From positions 1-15,429 of the forward strand of contig CATXWM010000041.1 in the NCBI GenBank assembly GCA_958403205.1: DNA of 15,429 nt, given 5' to 3'. Below are positions 1 to 6,963 of the stretch, in pieces (position 1 is the first letter of the stretch; each line of letters opens with the position of its first letter). The translations under genes and the position numbers were made by a program. The notes beneath the pieces were generated by a model. It made no database searches. It saw only the letters and a list, made by a program, of their open reading frames with translations, and was not told the origin of the DNA. Source of the stretch: an uncultured Collinsella sp. Lineage in GTDB: Bacteria > Actinomycetota > Coriobacteriia > Coriobacteriales > Coriobacteriaceae.

Positions 1-14
1 CCGTACATGTACGG
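1..14. promoter_or_regulatory. Perfect 14-bp palindrome, candidate operator
   Basis: CCGTACATGTACGG is its own reverse complement. It lies about 75 bases upstream of the proposed promoter for the permease gene. It starts at the window edge, so the dyad may extend further left. A short perfect palindrome ahead of a catabolic operon is a plausible site for a dimeric regulator, for example of the GntR family as in E. coli frl, but the family cannot be assigned from the sequence. It could also be the end of a structure belonging to an upstream gene. Confidence 0.35.
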
Positions 15-89
15 ATGAATGTGGGAAGTGTTCGGATAAAGTTGCCAATCAAGGTTCAACCGCGTTGCGGCAATCAGTTTGAAATTATC

Positions 90-118
90 TTGATGAAGGA
101 AAAAGCTGCTGGTAATCT
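90..118 (+). promoter_or_regulatory. Candidate sigma70-type promoter of the catabolic array
   Basis: TTGATG at 90-95 and TAATCT at 113-118 are separated by exactly 17 bases. They match the -35 consensus at 4 of 6 and the -10 consensus at 3 of 6 positions, including the important TA...T. Transcription would start around 125, which puts the inverted repeat at 133-155 just downstream of the start, a typical repressor position. The match is modest and a promoter further upstream, outside the window, is possible. Confidence 0.35.
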
Positions 119-132
119 ATGGGACGTCATAG

Positions 133-155
133 AACGTTTGCATTGTGCAAACGTT
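133..155. promoter_or_regulatory. 10-bp perfect inverted repeat, likely operator
   Basis: AACGTTTGCA (133-142) and TGCAAACGTT (146-155) are perfect inverted copies around a 3-base spacer, TTG. Each arm carries 9 of 12 bases of a LacI/PurR-type box (GCAAACGTTTGC), so the site could be one long dyad or two adjacent LacI-like boxes. It sits between the candidate promoter and the GGAGG of the permease gene, where a bound repressor would block initiation or early elongation. As RNA it could also form a stable 5'-leader hairpin. There is no T run after it, so it is not an intrinsic terminator. Confidence 0.5.
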
Positions 156-197
156 GAAGCGAGATGCGATGCAGTCTCGAGTTCTTTGGAGGTATCT

Positions 198-1661
198 ATG
201 TCAGATACGAAGGCGAAGAAGACAAACAGACGTTTTAAGTTCAAATTACCGCATGTCTATACGATCATGTTCTTGCTGATCGTTGTCTTTGCGGTCCTGA
301 CTTGGATCGTTCCCTCTGGTCAGTATCAGCGCAAGACGATTTCGACAGCGGCGGGCGAGCGTGAAGTCGCCGTTGCTGGAACCTATGAACAGGTCGATAA
401 GAACTACACCGATTCCGAGACCGGCGAGACCATCAATCTGGGTCAGGATATCTTCGCGGTCCTGCAAGCGCCCACCAAGGGTATCCAAGAGGCTGCCGAC
501 GTCGTTGCGTTCGTCTTATTGATTGGCGGATCGTTCGCGATCATCACCAAGACCAACGCTTTGAATGCCGGCATGAGCCGTGTGATTAAAAAGCTTAAGA
601 ACAAGGACATCCTCATCATTCCCATCACGATGACATTGCTGTCCATTTGCGGCACTACGTTTGGTATGTCTGAGGAAGCCCTGCCGTTCTATGCCATCTT
701 CATTCCCATCATGATGGGTATCGGTTATGACTCGATGACGGCATTCATCATCTGCTTCCTTGGTCCTAACCTGGGATATTGTGCTTCGACCATCGACCCG
801 TTTAATGTTTTGATCGCCCAAGGCATCATTGGCATCGAGGGTAATCCGCAACTGTGGCTGCGCGCCATTTCTTGGGTCATCTTCACTGCCGTCGGTATCG
901 CATGGGCCATGCGCTACGCCATGCGCGTCAAGAAAAACCCCGAGTCGTCCATTGTGTACGAGGACGATAAGCTCAAGCGTATTGAGTTTTCCGTGACCGA
1001 TGCCTCCATCGAGGAAGAGTTCACTATCCGTCAGAAGCTCGTGCTTATCGATTTTGCTTGCGGTATGGGCATTATCGTCTGGGGTCTTGTTACCCAGGGC
1101 TGGTACATGAATGAGATTTCCGCCGTGTTCCTTGGCATGGGCTTGCTTGCCGGTATCCTGGGCGGTCTTGACCAGCAGACAATCGCAGAGGAGTTCGTTA
1201 AGGGTCTCGCCGACTTTGCGTACGCTGCCATCGTTATCGGTATCGCTCGCGGTATTCTGGTCATCGCCGAGGGCGGCATGATCATCGACACCATCCTCCA
1301 GGCGCTCGCTACCGCGCTCGCCGGTGCACCCGCCGCCGTCTACACCACGTTTATGTATATCGTCCTTGGCCTGCTCTCTTTGCTGGTTCCCTCGAGTTCT
1401 GGCCTGGCGGCGCTCACCATGCCCGTTATGGGCCCCCTGACCGAGCTCATGGGCCTCAATCCCGAGGCGGCCGTCACCGCGCTCCAGTTTGCCAACCAGA
1501 CCATCAACACCATCAGCCCCGTGGCGGGCATGACGGTCGCCGGTCTTGCCGTGGCTAGGATTTCGTTTGGCCAATGGTGGAAGACCATTTGGAAGTTCTT
1601 CATTTTCATGGTCGTCTTTGGCGTGATTGTAACGGCAATCTCTGGCATGCTTCCGGTGTAG
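198..1661 (+). CDS. YfcC-family (COG1288 / DcuC-like) permease
   Basis: This is a polytopic inner-membrane carrier of 487 residues, probably the uptake system for the substrate of the array. The start at 198 is chosen because GGAGG at 188-192 precedes it by five bases; an open extension back to base 15 lacks such a site. The N-terminus is basic and cytosolic, and the first membrane helix runs from about residue 20 to 38. Family signatures are FGMSEEALPFY (155-165), a Ser-rich re-entrant-like segment VPSSSGLAAL (398-407) and a QFANQTIN stretch (430-437). A hydrophilic loop lies at about 244-276. Known YfcC/ArcD-like members move amino acids, peptides or carboxylates. The position ahead of frlC/B/D-like genes suggests a glycated amino acid or related compound, which is inference; E. 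coli frl uses an unrelated APC permease. Confidence 0.88.
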   Translation: MSDTKAKKTNRRFKFKLPHVYTIMFLLIVVFAVLTWIVPSGQYQRKTISTAAGEREVAVAGTYEQVDKNYTDSETGETINLGQDIFAVLQAPTKGIQEAADVVAFVLLIGGSFAIITKTNALNAGMSRVIKKLKNKDILIIPITMTLLSICGTTFGMSEEALPFYAIFIPIMMGIGYDSMTAFIICFLGPNLGYCASTIDPFNVLIAQGIIGIEGNPQLWLRAISWVIFTAVGIAWAMRYAMRVKKNPESSIVYEDDKLKRIEFSVTDASIEEEFTIRQKLVLIDFACGMGIIVWGLVTQGWYMNEISAVFLGMGLLAGILGGLDQQTIAEEFVKGLADFAYAAIVIGIARGILVIAEGGMIIDTILQALATALAGAPAAVYTTFMYIVLGLLSLLVPSSSGLAALTMPVMGPLTELMGLNPEAAVTALQFANQTINTISPVAGMTVAGLAVARISFGQWWKTIWKFFIFMVVFGVIVTAISGMLPV

Positions 1662-1670
1662 GTGGTTGTG

Positions 1671-3254
1671 ATGTCTGATCGTTTGACGGTCCTGACGTCT
1701 AAGAGCGTCTTTACCGGTACGGGGGACCTGCCGTTTGAAGGTTTCGTAGCGGTCCGTGGCAATCGAATTGAGGCTGTTGGCACCAAGTGTGAGGTAGCTT
1801 CGTATTTGACCCAGGCGGACGAGGTAGTTGACCTGGGCGACCGCACCGTCATGCCCGGCCTGATCGATGTGCATACCTTCTATACAGGTTGGGCGCTGCG
1901 GACGTTGGGGACTGATCTGTCCGGCATCGATGATGCCAAAGAGGCTGTGTCGCTCTTGCGTGCGTGGAAAGAAGATCATCCGGATTGCGCGGCGGTTTTT
2001 GGCCACAACCTACCCGAAACGTTGGCATCGGATGCCGAGAACGCAAATACGGCAGCTGTGTTTGACGATTGTTTTGGCGATATCCCTGTCGTCTGCTTTA
2101 CACCGGGAGCGGAGACCTGCGTTCTCAATGCTGCCGCCAGTGCGCGATACGGCTTTACACCCCAGGCGTGCTATGCCGAGAAGATCTGGCGCATGATGAG
2201 CGATTTCCTCGCGCTGCCCGAGGTGCGTGCCGGGTATTCGGACTACATGAGCATGCTTAACGAGCGTGGCGTTACCGCCATCAAGGAAATGGCGTTTGAT
2301 GACTACTACGGCTTTGCCGACGAAATGGCTCGCCGTGAGGAATCTGGTGAGCTGACGGTTCGCGTCTCTATGATGTCGCAGCCGGTGGGCGCCGGTGCAA
2401 ATCTGGCATATGCCCGCGAGGCGCGAGAGCGCTTCCGGGGACCGTTCGTTCGTTTTTCTGGCTTCAACCGTATGACCGATCGCGGCGTATGGGCGGGGCT
2501 TGCCGAGATGATAGACCCCTATGAGGACTCGGCCGATGCGGGCGCTGCCGGCAAGACGGTCGTCGAGGAGCCAGAGTGGGATCTGATTGAGAACGAGCTG
2601 CGTGCAATTGATGCTGACGGCTTCCGATATTCCTTGCATTGCCAGGGCGATGGCGCCGTTCGTCGCACCGTGGCGCTCTATGCCTCGCTGCCTCGAGACG
2701 AGCATGGACGGATGCTTCGCCGCCATGCGATTACCGATCTCGAGAACTCTGACCCGACCGACCTTGTCGAGTTTGGCAAGTTAGGTGGAATTTGCGAGGT
2801 CTATCCGCAGATTCTGACGCTGGACCGGCGCGAGGATTGCCTGTCGATGATGCGTCGACAAATTGGCGAGACGCGACTTTTGCACAGCTGGAATCGCCGC
2901 GGCATGGAAGATTCCGGATGCACAGTGTGCTGCGGCACGGATTTGCCGCTGCTGATTCCGAGCCTGGGCGAGTCAATCTACAGCGCGTGCGGCGGATTCT
3001 TCGCCGACGGACTGCCCGTGAATGAGGTCAACACGCTGACGCTTGTCGAGCTCTTGCGCGCTTGGACTGCCGGGGGCGCGTACGACCTGATGCGCGAAGA
3101 CGAGCTGGGTACGCTCGAGGTTGGCAAGCTTGCCGATATCTGCGTGCTCGATCGGGATGTGTTCGACCTCGATTATCGCGACGCACGCGATCTTGCGGTT
3201 GACATGACGATGTCGGACGGACAAATCGTGTTCGATCGAAATAAGGAGGCATAA
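1671..3254 (+). CDS. YtcJ-like amidohydrolase (Amidohydro_3) with altered metal site
   Basis: A 527-residue amidohydrolase-superfamily protein, probably cytosolic as no signal peptide is seen. The small beta-sandwich (about 1-60) leads into MPGLIDVHTF (61-70), where the usual HxH metal motif has become H68-T-F70. Other expected positions are present: K205/E206 after GVTA, H323 in LHCQGDGAV, H352 in RRHAITD, and D424 in CCGTDLP. A C-terminal GTLEVGKLADICVLD closes the sandwich. Family members hydrolyse amide, formamide or related C-N bonds, so it might trim an N-acyl or peptidyl form of the array's substrate; this is inference. It begins 9 bases after the permease stop with a modest GGTGG site. 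A GTG at 1662 is the alternative start. Loss of the second His makes activity or metal number uncertain. Confidence 0.85.
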   Translation: MSDRLTVLTSKSVFTGTGDLPFEGFVAVRGNRIEAVGTKCEVASYLTQADEVVDLGDRTVMPGLIDVHTFYTGWALRTLGTDLSGIDDAKEAVSLLRAWKEDHPDCAAVFGHNLPETLASDAENANTAAVFDDCFGDIPVVCFTPGAETCVLNAAASARYGFTPQACYAEKIWRMMSDFLALPEVRAGYSDYMSMLNERGVTAIKEMAFDDYYGFADEMARREESGELTVRVSMMSQPVGAGANLAYAREARERFRGPFVRFSGFNRMTDRGVWAGLAEMIDPYEDSADAGAAGKTVVEEPEWDLIENELRAIDADGFRYSLHCQGDGAVRRTVALYASLPRDEHGRMLRRHAITDLENSDPTDLVEFGKLGGICEVYPQILTLDRREDCLSMMRRQIGETRLLHSWNRRGMEDSGCTVCCGTDLPLLIPSLGESIYSACGGFFADGLPVNEVNTLTLVELLRAWTAGGAYDLMREDELGTLEVGKLADICVLDRDVFDLDYRDARDLAVDMTMSDGQIVFDRNKEA

Positions 3255-3255
3255 G

Positions 3256-4107
3256 ATGTCTGAATCCAAACCGACGCTGCACCGCGAACAGATTGCGGGC
3301 ATGAATATCCACTACATCATGTGGTCGCTCGATTACTTCCTTGATGTGCAGCAGCGTTTGGGCTTTGAGTCCATTGAGCTGTGGTGTGCGGAGCCGCATG
3401 TGACGCTCGACCACACGGGCTACTTTGAAGCTGAGGTCCTGGCGAAAAAGGCTGCAGACCGTGGGCTTAGGTATCGTACTCTGTGTCCCGAGAATGTTGT
3501 CTATCCTTGGCAGTACTGCGCACGCAAACCGCTGCATGAACAGCGCAGCTTGGCGTACTTTAAGCACGGCATTGAGCTTGCCGAGGTACTTGGGTGCGAC
3601 CGCATGTCCATCAACTCGGGCTGGGGCGACTGGGACGAGGACCGCGAGGAAGCCTGGAAGCGCAGCCGCGAGCACTTGTCCCTTCTGGCGGAGTATGCCG
3701 GCGAGCACGGTCTGGTGCTTACGATGGAAAGTCTGCGTCCCGAGGAGAGCAACCTTGTGACGACGGTTTCCGATGCGAAGCGCATGATTGACGAGGTCGC
3801 GAGCCCGTACTTACAGCCCATGGTTGATACAACCGCGATGGGCGTTGCAGGCGAGACGCTCGAGGACTGGTTTGCCGCCTTTGGTGATGGGGCAATTCAC
3901 GAGATGCACTTTATCGACGGTGACCCGTATGGCCATCTGGTGTGGGGCGATGGCAAGCACGATATGGACGCCTTCGTCGCCACGCTCAACGCCCATGGTT
4001 TCGACGGCATGCTGGGCCAGGAAATCACGGACGGTCGTTACTACGATGATCCGGCGGCGGCAGATGCCAAGAACATGGCCGCATTCGAGAAATATCTGAT
4101 TGACTAA
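3256..4107 (+). CDS. FrlC-like sugar isomerase/epimerase (AP_endonuc_2 TIM barrel)
   Basis: A 283-residue xylose-isomerase-like TIM barrel. The four expected metal ligands are visible: E158 in MESL, D191 in MVDT, H218 in MHFID and E256 in GQEI. The stretch around 158-167, E-S-L-R-P-E-E-S-N-L, closely resembles E-P-L-T-P-Y-E-S-N-V of E. coli FrlC, which interconverts psicoselysine and fructoselysine at C3. G231-D-G near the active site also matches. The likely role is C3 epimerisation of a ketosamine so it can enter the FrlD/FrlB route. The start has an excellent AAGGAGG (3243-3249) inside the end of the upstream gene, whose stop is one base before it, so translation is probably coupled. The exact substrate cannot be read from the sequence; generic sugar-phosphate isomerase is the fallback. 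Confidence 0.85.
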   Translation: MSESKPTLHREQIAGMNIHYIMWSLDYFLDVQQRLGFESIELWCAEPHVTLDHTGYFEAEVLAKKAADRGLRYRTLCPENVVYPWQYCARKPLHEQRSLAYFKHGIELAEVLGCDRMSINSGWGDWDEDREEAWKRSREHLSLLAEYAGEHGLVLTMESLRPEESNLVTTVSDAKRMIDEVASPYLQPMVDTTAMGVAGETLEDWFAAFGDGAIHEMHFIDGDPYGHLVWGDGKHDMDAFVATLNAHGFDGMLGQEITDGRYYDDPAAADAKNMAAFEKYLID

Positions 4108-4168
4108 AACAACTATCGGCCACGCAGCCAACGTCATTGATTGCGGCCAAACAAGAAAGGAACTGGAT

Positions 4169-5137
4169 ATGAACGCACACGATCTGATCAAAGAGGCAAT
4201 TGCCGAGAAGGGCAAGTTCGACAGCGTCTACTGGATTGCTTGCGGTGGCTCCATGATCGATTTGATCCCGGCCCATGAGCTTCTGCAGCGCGAGGCAACC
4301 ACCTTTACTTCGTATATCTATACCGCGCGTGAATTCGACATTATGCGTCCGCGTCGTCTGGGCGAGAAGTCCCTGGTCATCGCTTGTAGCCACAGTGGCA
4401 ACACCCCCGAGGTCGTCGAGGGCTGCGAGATTGCCCTTGCTGCCGGCGCTACGGTGATCGCCCAGACCGACAACGCTGGATCCAAGATCGACTCCGGCAA
4501 GTGGACCACGTGGGTCTACCCGTGGGGCGAGGGCGTGCCGCAGGCCGAGGTCCCCGCTGGCATTTCGCTGTCGCTTGCGGCCGAGCTGCTCGATCAGCAG
4601 GAGGGCTACGCCGATCTTGCCGATATGTATGCCGGTATCGCCGAGATGGATAAGATTCTTCCCCCGGCACGCGAGAAGGTAAATGCCGAGCTGGGCGATC
4701 GCTTTGCCAAGCTTTGCCAGGAGCACGAGTTCTTCTACATTCTGGGCAGCGGTCCCAACTTTAGCCAGACCTACGGTTTCGCTATCTGCTCTCTTATGGA
4801 GATGCAGTGGCAGCACTGTAGCTACATCCACTCTGCCGAGTACTTCCACGGCCCCTTCGAGGCTACTCAGGATGGCGTTTTTTACTTCCTGCAGATGGGC
4901 TCCAGCGAGTGCCGTGCTATGGACGAGCGCGCCCTGGCGTTCCTTAAGACGCATACCGATACGCTGATGGTGCTCGATGCCAAGGAGTACGGTATGGAAG
5001 CCGTGCCGGCGAGCGTCCGTGCCTATCTGGACCCGGTGCTGTTCTACGCCATGAACTGCGAGCTGCGTGCCGCACGCGGCAAGGTGTTTGATCACGATCC
5101 CGATTTCCGTCGCTACATGGGCGTTGTCGAGTACTAG
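4169..5137 (+). CDS. frlB: FrlB-like SIS-domain ketosamine-6-phosphate deglycase
   Basis: A 322-residue double-SIS protein expected to split a 6-phosphorylated Amadori compound into glucose 6-phosphate and a free amino acid or amine. The first SIS domain carries WIACGGS (22-28) and CSHSGNTPE (73-81), the phosphosugar-binding Ser/Thr loop. The second has ILGSGPN (191-197). E211 in LMEMQW and H227 in FHGPFE are 16 residues apart, the spacing of the catalytic Glu/His pair described for the fructose-asparagine deglycase FraB and conserved in FrlB. The C-terminus, HDPDFRRYMGVVEY, closely matches the E. coli FrlB tail. The start follows AAGAAAGG (4153-4160); a TTG at 4100 opens the frame earlier but has no site. 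The 61-base gap upstream shows no strong hairpin. A GlmS-like isomerase is unlikely, as no glutaminase domain is present. Confidence 0.9.
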   Translation: MNAHDLIKEAIAEKGKFDSVYWIACGGSMIDLIPAHELLQREATTFTSYIYTAREFDIMRPRRLGEKSLVIACSHSGNTPEVVEGCEIALAAGATVIAQTDNAGSKIDSGKWTTWVYPWGEGVPQAEVPAGISLSLAAELLDQQEGYADLADMYAGIAEMDKILPPAREKVNAELGDRFAKLCQEHEFFYILGSGPNFSQTYGFAICSLMEMQWQHCSYIHSAEYFHGPFEATQDGVFYFLQMGSSECRAMDERALAFLKTHTDTLMVLDAKEYGMEAVPASVRAYLDPVLFYAMNCELRAARGKVFDHDPDFRRYMGVVEY

Positions 5138-5150
5138 AAGGGTAAATACC

Positions 5151-6014
5151 ATGGCATTTAACGTTAACGCGCTCGGATTTGGCGACAACGTCGTCGATCG
5201 CTACGAGCATATCCACACCATGTATCCTGGCGGCAACGCGGTAAACTTCGCCGTTTATGCCAAGAAATGCGGTGCCGCACGCTCCGCATACATGGGCATT
5301 TTTGGCAATGATGCCGCTGCTGAGCATGTCATTGCAAGCCTCGAGGATGAGGGTATCGAGCTTGACAAGTGCGAGCAGATGATTGGCGAGAACGGAGCGG
5401 CTCGCGTGACCGTCGTTGACGGTGACCGTGTCTTCCTTGGCTCCAACGAGGGCGGTATCCGTGGCGATGCGCGCTATGTCCTCGATCGCTTTGACCTTGC
5501 GTACATGAAGCAGTTCGATGTGGTTCATTCGGGCAACTATTGCTTCACCGAGCGCGAGCTGCCCAAGTTGAAGGCTGCGGGCGTCACGGTCTCTTTTGAC
5601 TTTTCGGACGACTCCACCGACGAGTACTACGAGCAGATTGCGCCCTACGTCGATTTCGCTTTCTTTAGTGCGGCGGATGCCGCGAGTGAGGACGAGATTC
5701 GCGAACGTCTGGCATGGGTGAAGGGCCTGGGTCCGCGTTTTGTGTCGGCTACGGCGGGCGCCGAGGGCTGCATTGCTTACGACGGCGAGCGCTATTACCG
5801 CCAGCTGGCTAAACCGGTAACGGACATGAAGGACACCATGGGGGCGGGCGACTCGTTCCTCACCTCGTTTTTGATGTGCTATCTCGATTCCGCCAAGCGT
5901 GGTGAGGATGGCGCCGAGGCCATCGAACGCGCGCTCGACTTTGCTGCCGGGTTTGCCTCGACCGTGTGCGGTATGGAAGGTTCTTGGGGCCACGGAGCGC
6001 CAATCGTCGAATAG
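5151..6014 (+). CDS. frlD: FrlD-like PfkB-family ketosamine 6-kinase
   Basis: A 287-residue ribokinase-family enzyme predicted to phosphorylate the C6 hydroxyl of a fructosyl-amine with ATP, supplying the FrlB-like enzyme encoded just upstream. It starts with GFGDNVVDRY (9-18), close to the IGDNCVDIY of E. coli FrlD. It has the PfkB motif 1 PGGNAVNFAVY (26-36), SFDFSDDS (148-155) matching FrlD's AFDFSD, and the anion-hole/ATP motif DTMGAGDSF (228-236) with catalytic D234. Length is slightly above E. coli FrlD. The ATG at 5151 is preceded by AAGGGT at 5138-5143 and lies 13 bases after the frlB-like stop. The frame is open from 5067 within the upstream gene, but those residues do not belong to the family. 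It ends with TAG, followed by a 121-base gap and a hairpin. Confidence 0.9.
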   Translation: MAFNVNALGFGDNVVDRYEHIHTMYPGGNAVNFAVYAKKCGAARSAYMGIFGNDAAAEHVIASLEDEGIELDKCEQMIGENGAARVTVVDGDRVFLGSNEGGIRGDARYVLDRFDLAYMKQFDVVHSGNYCFTERELPKLKAAGVTVSFDFSDDSTDEYYEQIAPYVDFAFFSAADAASEDEIRERLAWVKGLGPRFVSATAGAEGCIAYDGERYYRQLAKPVTDMKDTMGAGDSFLTSFLMCYLDSAKRGEDGAEAIERALDFAAGFASTVCGMEGSWGHGAPIVE

Positions 6015-6084
6015 CTTAAGAAAGCGTACGGCGGTCTGGCTATGAGGCCTTGGACAGCCGATGCAAAACAATAAGCGAAACGCG

Positions 6085-6118
6085 AAAAGGGGGCTCGCCA
6101 TGTGGTGGGTCCCCTTTT
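6085..6118 (+). terminator. Long hairpin between the two kinase genes, terminator or attenuator-like
   Basis: AAAAGGGG (6085-6092) pairs perfectly with CCCCTTTT (6111-6118). The inner bases 6093-6100 can continue pairing with 6103-6110 using three or four G-U pairs, giving up to about 15-16 pairs and a very small loop. The T run is part of the right arm, as in many intrinsic terminators with an A-tract, but it ends after four T with GA. It may cause partial termination or protect mRNA ends, lowering expression of the second half of the array relative to the first. The GGAG of the next gene lies just 8 bases beyond it. Confidence 0.5.
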
Positions 6119-6135
6119 GAACATTGGAGAAGACC

Positions 6136-6936
6136 ATGGGTATTAAAGCGTGCGCGGCTGGTTTTTGCTGTGCGGACGTCTATCAAAACATCGGCGTGTT
6201 CTATCCGACTGGTAATGGCATTGACTGGGGTATCCATCTTGCACGAATGGGCGTTTCGGTATCCGCCGTGTCGGTTGTCGGCAAGGACGAGTACGGAGAC
6301 AAGATGAGAGAGGCGCTGGCCGCTGAGGGGCTCGATATCTCACATCTGCGGGTGGAGGATGGCGACACCTCGGTGATGCTCATGGCATTGAAAGACGGCG
6401 TCGATCGCGTGCATCTCGAGGCAATCGATGGCGTAATGGAGACATATCGACCGAATGAAGATGACCGGGCGTTTATCCTAGAGCATGACATCATTCATAC
6501 CGACCTGTTTGGCAATTGTTTGGACCTCCTGCCCGAATGGCACGATGCGGGCAAGACGGTGGTTATGGACTTCTCGGTGTTCAGCCAGGATCCCGAATAT
6601 GCATGTGAGAATCATTTTCCCTACGTTGACTACGCATTTATGTCGTTTGAAGAGGACACTCCGGAGCTACGAGACTGGGTACGCCACGTGCAGGAATTGG
6701 GACCGCGCGTTGCGGTTGCCACGCTTGGCGAGAAGGGAAGCATTGCCTATGACGGTGAGCGCTTCTATGAGTGCGGGATCGTACCGGCGGAGAAGGTCGT
6801 TAATACCGTGGGTGCCGGCGACTCGTATATTGCCGGGTTTACCAAGGGCGTGATCGATGGCCTTGATATTCCGGCGTGTATGAAGGCGGGCGCTGAGCTG
6901 TCGTCCCGAGTGATTGGTTCGTTTGAGCCGTACTAG
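6136..6936 (+). CDS. Second PfkB-family sugar kinase, FrlD paralogue
   Basis: A 266-residue ribokinase-family protein clearly related to the kinase at 5151-6014: both share YDGERF/YY (205-211 here) and a GAGDS motif. Motif 2 is NTVGAGDSYIAGF (223-235), with catalytic D229. Motif 1 is PTGNGIDWGIHLARMG (24-39), so the usual GGN sugar-binding loop is TGN, and the D-N-x-x-D start of FrlD is replaced by CCADVYQN (11-18). These changes suggest a different substrate from the first kinase, perhaps another epimer or a later intermediate. MDFSVFS (144-150) corresponds to the FrlD FDFSD region. ATG at 6136 is chosen because GGAG (6126-6129) precedes it by 6 bases; a TTG at 6124 is the less likely alternative. 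It ends 27 bases before the next start. Confidence 0.85.
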   Translation: MGIKACAAGFCCADVYQNIGVFYPTGNGIDWGIHLARMGVSVSAVSVVGKDEYGDKMREALAAEGLDISHLRVEDGDTSVMLMALKDGVDRVHLEAIDGVMETYRPNEDDRAFILEHDIIHTDLFGNCLDLLPEWHDAGKTVVMDFSVFSQDPEYACENHFPYVDYAFMSFEEDTPELRDWVRHVQELGPRVAVATLGEKGSIAYDGERFYECGIVPAEKVVNTVGAGDSYIAGFTKGVIDGLDIPACMKAGAELSSRVIGSFEPY

Positions 6937-6963
6937 GGTCAAATGCCTGGAAAGGAGTACGAA

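Noticed and set aside
15..197. N-terminal extension of the permease by 61 residues
   Set aside because: The extra residues are not family-like, cover the promoter and dyad region, and lack a ribosome site; ATG 198 has GGAGG at ideal spacing.
516..2006. Long open frame on the - strand across the permease and amidohydrolase genes
   Set aside because: It lies antisense to two genes with clear family signatures, and its product is low-complexity His/Arg/Asp-rich without a recognisable domain; a shadow of codon bias.
4108..4168. Regulatory structure in the 61-base gap before the frlB-like gene
   Set aside because: Only short GGCC matches are present; they are too short to support a stable hairpin or an operator.
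4944..6137. Long - strand open frame opposite the first kinase and the hairpin gap
   Set aside because: It shows no domain and runs opposite a well-conserved PfkB kinase.
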